Shown here piece after piece: positions 8,476 to 17,392 of a DNA stretch of 64,000 nt (the first letter of the stretch is position 1; each line of letters begins with the position of its first letter). Source of the DNA: an uncultured Microcaldota archaeon. Its GTDB lineage: Archaea; Micrarchaeota; Micrarchaeia; Micrarchaeales; Micrarchaeaceae. The stretch is from the NCBI GenBank assembly GCA_903884115.1, contig CAISDH010000033.1:1-64000 (forward strand), read 5' to 3'. The notes beneath the pieces are model-generated. The model was given only the letters and a program-made list of their open reading frames with translations, had not been told where the DNA came from and searched no databases. Position numbers and translations under genes: made by a program.

Positions 8476-8544
8476 GAGAACCCGTAGAAATATAGCTAAT
8501 AGCAAGCTTAAAAACCTTTCTTAGTTTCATAAAAATGGAATTTT

Positions 8545-9255
8545 ATGTTGTTCCTTACTCTCGACAAACAGGGCCTTGCACTGGCACTCCTTATGGGGGC
8601 AGCGTTCCTGCTACTGGGTCTTCAATTCGGCATTTTCTTTGTGTTCACCATGCTCCTCTTCCTAGTGCTTTCAGCCGTTGTGACTTACATAGGACAAAAC
8701 TACAAAAAGAGGCTTTTCGGCATAGAAAGCGAGCGCAGGGGAGTAAAGAACGTGCTGGCGAACGGCTTGGCCCCGCTCCTGGCTGTGATTGCCTTCTTTG
8801 GGTTCGCATTCAGCGGCCTTGGAAAGCCAGAAGCCCTCTGCGTAATAGGCTTCGTCGCGAGCGTAGCAGCCATAGCCGCCGACAAGTTCGAGAGCGAGAT
8901 AGGCGTCTTTGACGGCATGCCAAGGGCCATTTTCACCATGAAGAAGGTAAAGAAGGGCACTTCCGGCGCGGTTACGTGGCTAGGCCTGGCTTCAGGCATC
9001 CTGGCCTCATTGCTGATCGCCCTCATGCTGATACTGGTTGTGCATCCGCTGCAGACGCTTTACGCCACGAATGCGCCTCTTGCGGCAAGCACTGTCGTCA
9101 GCGTCATAATAGGGGGCTTCGCAGGCAGTGTCGTTGACTCGATGCTCGGCTATTACGAAGAGAGAGGTGTGGGAAACAAATACACATCCAACCTTGTGTG
9201 CGGCATCTGCGGCGGGATTGTGGGCGCACTGCTGTTCCTTCTGATCGCGAGTTAG
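8545..9255 (+). CDS. DUF92 (TMEM19/VTE6-like) integral membrane protein
   Basis: 236 residues with about six membrane segments. Conserved family patches are visible: ADKFESEIG (about 113), GTSGAVTWLGLASG (about 139), GSVVDSMLGYYEE (about 193) and NKYTSNLVCG (about 213). The plant member VTE6 is a phytyl-phosphate kinase. In archaea the family probably acts on isoprenoid phosphates, which is an inference by homology. The ATG has no Shine-Dalgarno motif, and a TTAAAAACC box about 30 bases upstream suggests a leaderless mRNA. Confidence 0.85.
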   Translation: MLFLTLDKQGLALALLMGAAFLLLGLQFGIFFVFTMLLFLVLSAVVTYIGQNYKKRLFGIESERRGVKNVLANGLAPLLAVIAFFGFAFSGLGKPEALCVIGFVASVAAIAADKFESEIGVFDGMPRAIFTMKKVKKGTSGAVTWLGLASGILASLLIALMLILVVHPLQTLYATNAPLAASTVVSVIIGGFAGSVVDSMLGYYEERGVGNKYTSNLVCGICGGIVGALLFLLIAS

Positions 9256-9264
9256 AATTAGCCG

Positions 9265-9489
9265 TTATGTGTATCCCAGAGCCCTGAGCTTCTCTATTAT
9301 TGTGGCTGCTTCCTTCTTGCTTGTCTTCTTCACGGCCACTTCAGATCCGGTCTCCCTCAGTATGTATGTCACATAGTCCGACACAGAGGAGAAGCTTGTG
9401 TTCTTTATCTTGGTTTGTATCTTCTCAAAAAGAGGCGTCGGTATCGTTATCGTTGTGTATCTCCTTTTCTCTGCGTTTTCCTTTGCCAT
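9265..9489 (-). CDS. Ribbon-helix-helix (CopG-like) regulator
   Basis: 74-residue DNA-binding protein. The strand YTTITIPTPLFEKI is followed by two helices (SVSDYVTYILRETGSE), the arrangement of MetJ/Arc/CopG dimers. It is divergent from the hydrolase gene at 9578 across an 88-base gap that holds an imperfect inverted repeat, so it may regulate itself and that gene (inference). It is not paired with a toxin gene. Confidence 0.82.
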   Translation of the reverse strand: MAKENAEKRRYTTITIPTPLFEKIQTKIKNTSFSSVSDYVTYILRETGSEVAVKKTSKKEAATIIEKLRALGYT

Positions 9490-9511
9490 GAATATCCCAT
9501 AATGTTATGAA

Positions 9512-9528
9512 GTGTTAATACATTACAC
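9512..9528. promoter_or_regulatory. Imperfect inverted repeat, possible operator
   Basis: The sequence GTGTTAATACATTACAC is nearly palindromic (GTG-TAAT facing ATTA-CAC) and sits between the ribbon-helix-helix gene and the hydrolase gene. It abuts the ACATATAAAAGG box that probably drives the latter. That position suits a repressor site. The link to the neighbouring regulator is a guess from position. Confidence 0.35.
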
Positions 9529-9577
9529 ATATAAAAGGATTTCACTCCAATACCTACCGTGATTCCCAGGTGATCGT

Positions 9578-10768
9578 GTGCGCAGACCGAATATAATCAT
9601 AATAGTTATCGACGCCTTCAGGCCTGATCACATGAGCCTGTTTGGGTATGAGAAGGAGACAGACACCAACCTAAAAAAAATAGCCAGAGGAGGGATCCTG
9701 TTCACAAACCACTTTTCTGTTGCTAACGGAACTGCGCCTGCAGTGACAACGATATTATCTGGCCTTATTCCGAGCACGCACGGCATCATTCACCAATTTC
9801 CATATACCAAGGAAGAGGAATATGACAAGGTTGAAAAAATAAAATTCTGGCTTCCTAGCTTCCTGAAGGAAAAAGGCTATGAAACGGTGTGCTTTGACTG
9901 GCTCGGCGAGTGGTTTACCAAAGGGTTCGATTACTACAAAGAAAATGAAGATGAGATAGAAGGCCTGTTTGCCCCGACCAAGATGACTGTGGATTTGGCA
10001 ATCTCTAAAATCAAAAATGCAAAGGAGCCGTTCCTTGCGTTCCTGCATCTCTGGGATACGCACTTCCCATTCCCAAACACGCCTTTCAAGAGCAGCAACG
10101 CTGACGAATCAAATAAGATTTTAAGCGGCATAGAAGATGGAAAGTACAGGGATTATGTAAAAAAGAAGATGGATGCTGCAAAACTCTATTCCGTGCAAGA
10201 CGTCATAGATAAGTATGACGACACGATAAAGATCATCGACCATGAAATAGGCAGACTGTACACGTTCCTGAAGCGTGACGGCCTGCTTGATGATACCATC
10301 TTAGTCATCCTGGGGGACCATGGCGATGTGATACACGAACATGGGATATATTTTGCCACCTGCGGGTTGTTCGATGGCTCAATCAGAGCGCCGCTTATCA
10401 TGAGGCTGCCGAGTATAAACGGAAAGGTAATAGACGGCATGGTCCAGAACACGGACATAGTACCTACGATCCTGGATTTTATGGGAGAGAAAACAGTTGC
10501 ACTTGATGGGAAGTCCCTTCTGCCCCTGATAAAAGAAGGGAGACGAGTACGAAACGAGTTGCTGTTGTTCGACGCAATGGCCAACGACGTTAGGGCGGTA
10601 AGAACCTATGACAAGAAACTGATCCTGGCAAAGGATAACTTCTGCAACCTGTGCAAGACCAGCCACCACAACGGCACAGAGGAATACGACCTGCTCAAGG
10701 ACCCTGGAGAGAATGATAACATTTTCTCTGGCAAGTCAGAACTCCTAAAGCACCTCAAGTCAGAGTAA
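9578..10768 (+). CDS. Sulfatase/alkaline-phosphatase superfamily hydrolase
   Basis: 396 residues starting at GTG (VRRPNIIIIVIDAFRPD). Metal-binding Asp residues are seen in VIDAFRPD and later in VILGDHGD, followed by a His-containing segment. At the nucleophile site the sequence is NGTAPAVTTILSG, with Thr near residue 52 where true sulfatases have a Cys or Ser that becomes formylglycine in C/S-x-P-x-R. This makes a phosphodiesterase, phosphotransferase or phosphomutase-like activity more likely than sulfate ester cleavage. No signal peptide or membrane segment, so it is probably cytoplasmic. The next gene downstream is PAPS-reductase-like but has its own promoter. Confidence 0.8.
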   Translation: MRRPNIIIIVIDAFRPDHMSLFGYEKETDTNLKKIARGGILFTNHFSVANGTAPAVTTILSGLIPSTHGIIHQFPYTKEEEYDKVEKIKFWLPSFLKEKGYETVCFDWLGEWFTKGFDYYKENEDEIEGLFAPTKMTVDLAISKIKNAKEPFLAFLHLWDTHFPFPNTPFKSSNADESNKILSGIEDGKYRDYVKKKMDAAKLYSVQDVIDKYDDTIKIIDHEIGRLYTFLKRDGLLDDTILVILGDHGDVIHEHGIYFATCGLFDGSIRAPLIMRLPSINGKVIDGMVQNTDIVPTILDFMGEKTVALDGKSLLPLIKEGRRVRNELLLFDAMANDVRAVRTYDKKLILAKDNFCNLCKTSHHNGTEEYDLLKDPGENDNIFSGKSELLKHLKSE

Positions 10769-10817
10769 TGCATCCGTGTGCAGGCAGGGAGCGGTGAATA
10801 AGCTTTATATACTTATA

Positions 10818-10837
10818 TGTTATAACATGTTATAACA
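10818..10837. promoter_or_regulatory. Tandem palindromic operator candidate
   Basis: Two perfect, adjacent copies of the palindrome TGTTATAACA begin about 7 bases after a CTTTATATA box (10803-10811) and end 10 bases before the ATG of the PAPS-reductase-like gene. They therefore cover the expected transcription start. Two abutting dyads at a start site are typical of cooperative repressor binding; the repressor is not identified. Confidence 0.6.
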
Positions 10838-10847
10838 AGATGATACC

Positions 10848-11636
10848 ATGAAAGAAGAAGATGCAAAAAAAGAGGAGCCGTCGGATGCAGAATTCGGTGA
10901 GGGCCGAACTGAAAGGTGCATAGAGCTGATGAGACCCGAAGTGAGAAAGCTGCTCACGCTCTCGTTGGACGAGAAGATAAAGGAAACAGAGAAAATAATC
11001 AGAGAAACAGTAAAGAAATACAAGAATCCAGGGATAGGATTCAGCGGCGGAGGGGACAGCGAGGCGATGCTTCACATAGCATTGAAGATAAAGCACGATA
11101 TGCCGATCCTGTTTGTCGATACCAGATACGAGTTCCCTGAGACCTTCGTATTTATAGAGAAACTCAGACAGGACTGGAGCTTCGAAAGCCTTACAACCGT
11201 TAGAGCAGGGACAGACAAAGTGGAGGAGTTCAAGAAGAAGTACGGGTTCGGAACCCCAGAGTTCACGCTGGAGTTTAACAAATACCATAAGATAGAGCCT
11301 CTAGTGCGGGGAATAAAGACCCTGAATCTTGATGCCTTCCTTGGAGGGATACGGGGAGTGGAACATGAGGAACGCGCAAAGGAAAGTATATTCTCTCCGA
11401 GAACAAATCCTCCGCATGACAGAGTCCACCCTATATTGTTCTGGACACGAGATGATGTAAAGGAGTATCTTGACAGAAATGGCCTTCCTCACAATCCACT
11501 ATACGACAAGGGATACACATCCCTTGGCTCTACTCTAGACACAACTCCGAACAAGGCAGGCATGCACGAAAGGGCAGGAAGGGGAATTGCAAGAGAAAGA
11601 ATAATGAAGAAGTTGAGGGAGCTCGGATATAACTGA
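10848..11636 (+). CDS. PAPS reductase / CysD-like adenine nucleotide alpha-hydrolase
   Basis: 262 residues of the PP-loop ATPase fold. The PP motif is GFSGGGDSEAML near residue 64. The VDTRYEFPET segment and C-terminal GYTSLGSTLDTTPN with HERAGR resemble both sulfate adenylyltransferase subunit 2 and PAPS/APS reductases. The first 25 residues are a charged tail. The family activates or reduces sulfate, but no CysN GTPase, APS kinase or sulfite reductase lies nearby, so the substrate is open. The tandem palindrome in its promoter suggests tight repression. Confidence 0.8.
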   Translation: MKEEDAKKEEPSDAEFGEGRTERCIELMRPEVRKLLTLSLDEKIKETEKIIRETVKKYKNPGIGFSGGGDSEAMLHIALKIKHDMPILFVDTRYEFPETFVFIEKLRQDWSFESLTTVRAGTDKVEEFKKKYGFGTPEFTLEFNKYHKIEPLVRGIKTLNLDAFLGGIRGVEHEERAKESIFSPRTNPPHDRVHPILFWTRDDVKEYLDRNGLPHNPLYDKGYTSLGSTLDTTPNKAGMHERAGRGIARERIMKKLRELGYN

Positions 11637-11661
11637 GACCCGCTGCTAAAGCACTAACTAC

Positions 11662-11706
11662 GCACATCCCTGGAAGCAGGTTTACCTGCTTCTTGGGCGA
11701 ATGTGC
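11662..11706. terminator. Long hairpin at convergent gene ends
   Basis: GAAGCAGGT (11673-11681) pairs perfectly with ACCTGCTTC (11684-11692) across a TT loop. Outer pairs CCC/GGG and GCACAT/ATGTGC extend the structure. It lies between two convergent genes and covers the maf stop codon. A bidirectional terminator or 3'-end stabiliser is the simplest reading; archaeal terminators usually need only T-runs, so the role is uncertain. Confidence 0.4.
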
Positions 11707-12272
11707 AGCCTTTTAAGGACTTCAAGAAGCACAGGGACCGGCAAGCCCACCACGTTGTAGAAATCCCCATTTATGCTCTCGACCAGAGCCGCGCCCTTGC
11801 CTTGTATTGCGTATGCCCCTGCCTTGTCCAAGGGTTCGCCGCTTCGTACATATTCCCGAATTGTCTGATTGTCAAGTTTCCTGAATCTCACACTGGTGCT
11901 TACCAATTTTACGATTTTCTTGTTGGATCTTGTATCGATTATGCACAGTGCAGTTATGACCTGATGGGTTCTTCCGCTTAATTTGCACAGCATCCTTATT
12001 GCGTCTTTCCTGTCCTTGGGCTTACCGAATACCTTGCCGTTCACAGCCACAAGAGTGTCTGCCCCGATTATTATTGAGTCCTTGAACTTGGGCGCCACCT
12101 TGCCGGCCTTCAGCATGGCAAGTTTTTTAGCGTGTGTCCGCACATTCTTGGCTTTTATGCTTCTTTCATCAATCCGGCTCGGAATTGTGATGTGTTTAAG
12201 TCCAAGTTGATTCAGGATACTATCACGCCTTGGCGATCCGGAAGCAAGCACTAGCCTTGTTTTGTCGCGCAT
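11682..12272 (-). CDS. maf: Maf-like nucleoside triphosphate pyrophosphatase
   Basis: House-cleaning enzyme of 196 residues that hydrolyses non-canonical or modified nucleoside triphosphates. Family marks are LASGSPRRDSILNQLG at the N terminus, IIGADTLVAVNGKVFGKPKD near residue 70, and the C-terminal DKAGAYAIQGKGA with NVVGLPV. Length is typical. Its 3' end lies inside a hairpin shared with the convergent neighbour. Confidence 0.95.
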   Translation of the reverse strand: MRDKTRLVLASGSPRRDSILNQLGLKHITIPSRIDERSIKAKNVRTHAKKLAMLKAGKVAPKFKDSIIIGADTLVAVNGKVFGKPKDRKDAIRMLCKLSGRTHQVITALCIIDTRSNKKIVKLVSTSVRFRKLDNQTIREYVRSGEPLDKAGAYAIQGKGAALVESINGDFYNVVGLPVPVLLEVLKRLHIRPRSR

Positions 12273-12325
12273 GAACGCACTGTCTGGTTTGTTACTGAAA
12301 CCAGTAGTTTTAGGTAAGGAAACGC

Positions 12326-13585
12326 TTATCTTTTAATCTTGCCGTGGCTCTTCGATAGGTCCATGCCGGCTTCGGCGCCAAGCAGGTTAAGCTCTCCTGT
12401 AAGGCAGGCGGCAGCCACCACCTCCGCAAACGCAAGCCGCGTCTTACCCTCGGCGTCGCTGTTGCCGTAAAGGCCCATCAGGCTGAGGGCTTCCTTCTGC
12501 GTCTCCCTTGCCGTGCCTCCGCCGTATGTTCCCACCTCTATGGAAGGCATAAGAAGCGACACGTACAGGTTGTCTTCGACAATCGCAGCGTCGGTTATCG
12601 CCATTGAACCTTCGACTATCTGTGCAACATCCTGACCGTGCGCTATGTACATTGCGGCCAATGTATTCGCCACATGCGCATTGAAACCATGAGATCCTGC
12701 GAGCGCAGAGCCTGTCAGGTTCTTGACCTTGTTCAATTCGACCATCCGCTCTGGCTTGACCCTGAAGCTCTCTTCCACCAACTTTCTTGGTCTCGTTATG
12801 TCAGCAGTCACGGACACGCCTCTGCCTTCAATGAAATTTATGTATGCGGGCTTCTTGTCAGAGCACATGTTTCCAGACTCGCTAAGTATGTCTATGTGGA
12901 GGCCCAGCTTGCCATCCAAATGCTGCACCATCTTGTCAATTGCGCTCTTTGCTGCAATGGTTACCATGTTCATGCCCATTGCCGCGCCCGTGGTCGCCCT
13001 GAATCTCAGGTGCACGTCCCTGCCTGCCACAAACGGCCTGACATCGATGAGCTTGCCGTGTGAGGTGCTTTCGGAGAACGCGTTCCTAAGGAACTCTTTG
13101 CCTTCGCTGCTCTCTATCCAATGCAAAAGCTTGCTGGAAGTCTTGACGTTGGATGTCCTTACCAGCACATCACGGGCCATGCCGTCCTTGGCCACGATAG
13201 TGTTCACTCCGCCAGCCTTGTTTACTATAGAAATGCCTCTTGAAATTCCTGCCACAAGCCTCCCTTCTGTAGTTGCAAGAAGTACAGGATAGCTGCCGTT
13301 TGCATTGTCGCCGTTTACCTTGATTTCGCCCGCGTAGCCCAGCGGGACCTGTGCGGCACCTATAGGATTCTCTATGTTCCTGTTGACCGCGTCGTTGAAG
13401 TCTATCGTGCTGGAGCCTGTGTGCTTAAGGAGCATCCCGAACTTCTTCTCTAGAAACCTCCTTCTTACACGCGAAGCTTCTACGCTGTCGTTACCTGTAA
13501 GGCCCTCAACCTCATGAAACTTGATCTTCCCGTCAAGAAGAGCCTGCACTGCAGCGTCGATTCTGTCCTCTGACATTGAAGCCAT
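12326..13585 (-). CDS. hmgA: 3-hydroxy-3-methylglutaryl-CoA reductase
   Basis: NADPH-dependent enzyme that makes mevalonate, the committed step toward archaeal isoprenoid lipids. 419 residues, class I type. Visible motifs are ENPIGAAQVPLGYAG (catalytic Glu), TGAAMGMNMVT, CSDKKPAY (catalytic Lys), AHGQD (catalytic Asp), GTYGGGT and a C-terminal SHGK His. On this strand a TTTTATAGG box lies about 26 bases before the ATG, so the mRNA is probably leaderless. It is divergent from the operon that makes HMG-CoA. Confidence 0.96.
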   Translation of the reverse strand: MASMSEDRIDAAVQALLDGKIKFHEVEGLTGNDSVEASRVRRRFLEKKFGMLLKHTGSSTIDFNDAVNRNIENPIGAAQVPLGYAGEIKVNGDNANGSYPVLLATTEGRLVAGISRGISIVNKAGGVNTIVAKDGMARDVLVRTSNVKTSSKLLHWIESSEGKEFLRNAFSESTSHGKLIDVRPFVAGRDVHLRFRATTGAAMGMNMVTIAAKSAIDKMVQHLDGKLGLHIDILSESGNMCSDKKPAYINFIEGRGVSVTADITRPRKLVEESFRVKPERMVELNKVKNLTGSALAGSHGFNAHVANTLAAMYIAHGQDVAQIVEGSMAITDAAIVEDNLYVSLLMPSIEVGTYGGGTARETQKEALSLMGLYGNSDAEGKTRLAFAEVVAAACLTGELNLLGAEAGMDLSKSHGKIKR

Positions 13586-13723
13586 AGGCAGATTTTATGT
13601 TGGAACCTATAAAAGGAGCAATGCGTGTTTGCTGATTGACGGACATGTAGTTAGCTTTAAAGTAGTAGTAAGTTCTAATACGTCTGCTGATGTGCTTGAC
13701 AGGCACCAGCAACGGAGTTCTTC

Positions 13724-15454
13724 ATGGCGAGTGTATCGGTTAGAATTGCAGGTGCAAACGGAGATGGCATCGAGTCCAGCGGAGCATTGCTTATAGAAGC
13801 TGCTGCCAAGAACGGACTGCACGTCTTCGGATACAGGGGCTACCAGTCCATAGTAGGAGGAGGGCATGTATGGTACCAGGTCAGGATCGGTGACTCTGAT
13901 TTGCATAGCCACGGCAGGGGAATAGACATACTCGTAGCTCTGAACCAGGATGCAATACTGCACCAGAAAAACAGCCTCAATAACAATTCAATAGTGATCT
14001 ACGACCCTTCAAAGGTCAATGTGGATGCTCTTGACACGTCAAAGTCCAGAGCCGTAAAGCTTCCTATGCTCGACATCGCTATGGAGGTGAGCGGCAACCC
14101 CATAATCAGGAATGTTGTTGCGATAGGCGCAGTGCTCAAGTTCATAGGCATGGACATCGGCGAGTTTGACGAGATAATCAAGACCAGGTTCGGTAAGAAG
14201 GGAGACAAGGTAGTCGATGGCAACATACAGGCGGCTGCGCGCGGATACAACTATGAGGGTGTAGAAACGGCGTGCAAGCTGTCAGGGGACGGCAAGCACA
14301 GGTATGTGCTTGATGGCAATGTTGCACTAAGTTACGGGGCATATGCTGCAGGATGCAAGTTCTACGCAGCATATCCAATGACTCCCGCAAGCGGCATAAT
14401 GACCTGGTTTGCCTCAAACGAGAGCAAGGGAGTATTTTTCAAGCAGGCGGAAGACGAGATATCTGCAATAAACATGACAATCGGAGCATCAGTGGCAGGA
14501 GTCAGGGCCATGTGCGGCACAAGCGGAGGAGGCTTCTCGCTCATGGTTGAGGCGCTCGGCCTCTCAGGAATGCTTGAGGCGCCAATAGTGGTCGTGAACT
14601 CCCAAAGGACAGGCCCTAGCACAGGATTTCCGACCAAGACAGAGCAGGCAGACCTCCTTTTTGCCATGCACGCTTCACAAGGAGAGTTCCCAAGGATAGT
14701 GGTGGCACCTTCAAGCGTAAAAGAGAGTTTCAGAATAGGTGCGGAGGCATTAAACCTTGCTGAAAGATACCAGGTCCCGGTGATCATACTCATGGACCAG
14801 TACCTGTCAGAGTGCGTTGACAGTGTTGAGCAGTTCGATCTTGACAAAGTTAGCATAGACAGGGGAAAGATAGTCAAGGCGAGCAACGGCACTGGCAAAT
14901 TCAAGAGATACGAGCTCACAGGTGATGGCATTTCGCCCAGGGCTTTCCCAGGGACAAAGGGGCTTGAGCATATCGCGCCAAGCGACGAACACAACGAGTA
15001 CGGAGAACTTATGAGTGACATGCTGGCTGGTCTCGATGAATCGATCGAGATGAGAAAGAAGATGCACGAAAAGAGGATGAAAAAGATAGATACAATGCTG
15101 AAGAACGAGACTGTTTTTGTGCCGAAAGTCATCAACGAGGGCGCAGAATACTTCTTTGTCACATTCGGATCCACAACAGGGTCTGCAATTGAAGCGACAG
15201 AGATACTGAAAGGCAAGGGACGCAGCTTCGGGGTTGTGTCATTTGAATACATAATGCCGCTTGACAAGGAACGCACACTGAAGCTTCTGGAGGGAAAGAA
15301 GCTCATTGATGTAGAGGCGAACTACACAAGGCAGCTCGCACAGGTCATAAAGCAGAGTACAGGGATTGAAATAAAGGACAGCATCCTGAGGTATGACGGT
15401 GAGGCATTCACTGGCGATGAAATAGCGGAAAGGGCATTGCTGTTGACAAATTGA
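13724..15454 (+). CDS. korA: 2-oxoacid:ferredoxin oxidoreductase, fused gamma-alpha subunit
   Basis: Decarboxylates 2-oxoacids to acyl-CoA and reduces ferredoxin, together with the beta subunit encoded 8 bases downstream. 576 residues. The gamma domain (about 1-180) contains GANGDGIESSGALL and QSIVGGGHVW. The alpha domain starts near LDGNVALSYGAYAAG and includes AAYPMTPASG and GPSTGFPTKTEQADL. The length fits the two-subunit ferredoxin oxidoreductases of aerobic and acidophilic archaea. Substrate (pyruvate, 2-oxoglutarate or branched) cannot be told from sequence alone. It heads an operon that continues into HMG-CoA synthesis. Confidence 0.93.
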   Translation: MASVSVRIAGANGDGIESSGALLIEAAAKNGLHVFGYRGYQSIVGGGHVWYQVRIGDSDLHSHGRGIDILVALNQDAILHQKNSLNNNSIVIYDPSKVNVDALDTSKSRAVKLPMLDIAMEVSGNPIIRNVVAIGAVLKFIGMDIGEFDEIIKTRFGKKGDKVVDGNIQAAARGYNYEGVETACKLSGDGKHRYVLDGNVALSYGAYAAGCKFYAAYPMTPASGIMTWFASNESKGVFFKQAEDEISAINMTIGASVAGVRAMCGTSGGGFSLMVEALGLSGMLEAPIVVVNSQRTGPSTGFPTKTEQADLLFAMHASQGEFPRIVVAPSSVKESFRIGAEALNLAERYQVPVIILMDQYLSECVDSVEQFDLDKVSIDRGKIVKASNGTGKFKRYELTGDGISPRAFPGTKGLEHIAPSDEHNEYGELMSDMLAGLDESIEMRKKMHEKRMKKIDTMLKNETVFVPKVINEGAEYFFVTFGSTTGSAIEATEILKGKGRSFGVVSFEYIMPLDKERTLKLLEGKKLIDVEANYTRQLAQVIKQSTGIEIKDSILRYDGEAFTGDEIAERALLLTN

Positions 15455-15461
15455 TGATTCC

Positions 15462-16331
15462 ATGGCAAACAACATAAATTACACATCAGGGGCAAAGCCA
15501 GTATGGTGCCCGGGTTGCGGTGATTACGGAGTATTTGCCGGATTGAACAGCGCACTTACCCAGCTGGGAATTGATAAGGAGAAGGTACTGATAGTTTCCG
15601 GGATAGGGTGCAGCTCTGCAATGCCACATGTGTTCAGCACATACGGAATACACAGCCTGCACGGAAGACTGATCCCTGTTGCTACGGGCGCAAAGCTTGC
15701 TAATGACGATCTTACAGTCATAGGGGTTGGAGGGGATGGTGACGGTTATGGGATAGGGGTAGGTCATCTCATACATGCCGCGAGAAGGAACGTGGACATG
15801 ACCTACATTGTGATCGACAACCAGATATACGGGCTTACCACGGGACAGGCCTCGCCGACAAGCCTGTTGGGCGCAAAGACAAAGTCAACACCCCTGGGAT
15901 CGATAGAGACTCCTGAGAATCCGGTAGGCGTTGCACTTGCTGCGGGCGCTTCTTACGTAGCAAGAGGTTTTGCAGGAGACCCAGTGCACCTGGCTGGCCT
16001 GATAAAGGAAGGAATACTTCACAAGGGATTTGCAATCATAGACGTGCTCAGCAATTGCGTTACATTCAACAACCTCAACACCGGCGATTGGTACAAGCAA
16101 CGGGTGTATAAGATAGAGGAAGGATACGACCCGACAGACATGAGCAAGGCAGTTGAAAAGGCCCTCGAAGCAGAGAGATCCAACTGGTCAAAGATACCGA
16201 TAGGCCTGTTCTACAAGAAGGAGCGGCCAACGTACAGCGAACAGGACATCACGCTCAAGAAGGGCCCGTTGGTGAACCAGCCTGATCCTACAAAGCAGCA
16301 GGTCCTGGAAGCCCTGGACGACCTGAGATGA
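15462..16331 (+). CDS. korB: 2-oxoacid:ferredoxin oxidoreductase, beta subunit
   Basis: Thiamine-diphosphate-binding subunit of 289 residues. [10 protein letters not shown] begins the family signature, GIGCSS contributes a cluster Cys, and the thiamine-binding GDGDGYGIG is followed by [28 protein letters not shown] precedes the ATG. Two-subunit enzymes of this class carry a single 4Fe-4S cluster. Directly followed by HMG-CoA synthase. Confidence 0.95.
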   Translation: MANNINYTSGAKPVWCPGCGDYGVFAGLNSALTQLGIDKEKVLIVSGIGCSSAMPHVFSTYGIHSLHGRLIPVATGAKLANDDLTVIGVGGDGDGYGIGVGHLIHAARRNVDMTYIVIDNQIYGLTTGQASPTSLLGAKTKSTPLGSIETPENPVGVALAAGASYVARGFAGDPVHLAGLIKEGILHKGFAIIDVLSNCVTFNNLNTGDWYKQRVYKIEEGYDPTDMSKAVEKALEAERSNWSKIPIGLFYKKERPTYSEQDITLKKGPLVNQPDPTKQQVLEALDDLR

Positions 16332-16347
16332 AACAAGGTCAGGAATA

Positions 16348-17385
16348 ATGGGCTATGGCGTTTACGTTCCTATATACAGGATCAGGGTAGAGGAGATAGC
16401 GAAAGTCTGGAACGAGGACGCAGAAGGCATCAAGACAAGCTTGAACATAGTTGAAAAAAGCGTCCAGGACAAGGACGAGGATGCGGCAACGATAGCAGTG
16501 CAGGCCGCAAGGCGCGCGGTATCCCATGCAGGCATAGACGCCCGTGAGATAGGCGCGGTTTATGTAGGTTCCGAGTCCCATCCTTATGCGGTGAAGCCAA
16601 CAGCCACGATAGTGAAGGAGGCGATAGGCACCGGAAATAGGGTCATGGCAGCAGACCTTGAATTTGCGTGCAAGGCAGGGACAGCAGGCATGCAGATGGT
16701 CATGGGCCTGATAGACAGCAATATGATAAAATACGGCATGACTGTAGGCAGCGACACTGCGCAGGGCAGGCCAGGAGATGCGCTTGAATACACTGCGGGC
16801 GCAGGCGGAGCTGCGTTCATTCTCGGAAAAGGAGGAAGCGGCAACATAGCAGAGATACTCAAGACCGTCAGCTTCACTTCAGACACTCCTGACTTCTGGA
16901 GAAAGGAGGGCGCGAGCTTCCCGTCGCACGGAGGCAGATTCACAGGAGAACCGGGATATTTCAACCACACTATAAGCGCTACAAAGATGCTTTTTGAGGA
17001 AACAGGCTTCAAACCGTCTGATTTTGATTATGCTGTGTTCCACCAGCCCAACGGCAGGTTCCCTACGAACGTCGCGAAACAGTTGGGCTTCACCAGCGAA
17101 CAGATAAAGAACGGCCTCATAACGCCGATGATAGGCAACACCTACTCAGGCGCATCGTTGATAGGGCTTGCGGCAACTCTGGACGTTGCAATGCCAGGAC
17201 AGAAGATACTTGTCACAAGTTTTGGATCAGGCGCTGGAAGCGACTCGTTCGCCATCGAAGTTACTGAAAACATAGAGGCCAGGAGAGGGAGCCTTGTGCC
17301 AGTCAGGGACATAATAAGCAAAAACAAGACCTATGTTGATTATTCGATCTACCTGAAGCATAAGAAGGCGATAAAGAAGGAGTAG
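16348..17385 (+). CDS. Hydroxymethylglutaryl-CoA synthase
   Basis: Condenses acetyl-CoA with acetoacetyl-CoA. 345 residues, archaeal type. The catalytic Cys lies in [10 protein letters not shown] (about residue 108), a His in [11 protein letters not shown], and a glycine-rich [11 protein letters not shown] near the C terminus. Placed between the oxidoreductase and thiolase genes, in line with the thiolase-HMGS-DUF35 channelling complex known from other archaea. Confidence 0.95.
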   Translation: MGYGVYVPIYRIRVEEIAKVWNEDAEGIKTSLNIVEKSVQDKDEDAATIAVQAARRAVSHAGIDAREIGAVYVGSESHPYAVKPTATIVKEAIGTGNRVMAADLEFACKAGTAGMQMVMGLIDSNMIKYGMTVGSDTAQGRPGDALEYTAGAGGAAFILGKGGSGNIAEILKTVSFTSDTPDFWRKEGASFPSHGGRFTGEPGYFNHTISATKMLFEETGFKPSDFDYAVFHQPNGRFPTNVAKQLGFTSEQIKNGLITPMIGNTYSGASLIGLAATLDVAMPGQKILVTSFGSGAGSDSFAIEVTENIEARRGSLVPVRDIISKNKTYVDYSIYLKHKKAIKKE

Positions 17386-17392
17386 TGTTGTA

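Noticed and set aside
14362-15306. Long open frame on the minus strand
   Set aside because: It lies fully antisense to korA, whose protein motifs are clear; composition is that of a shadow frame.
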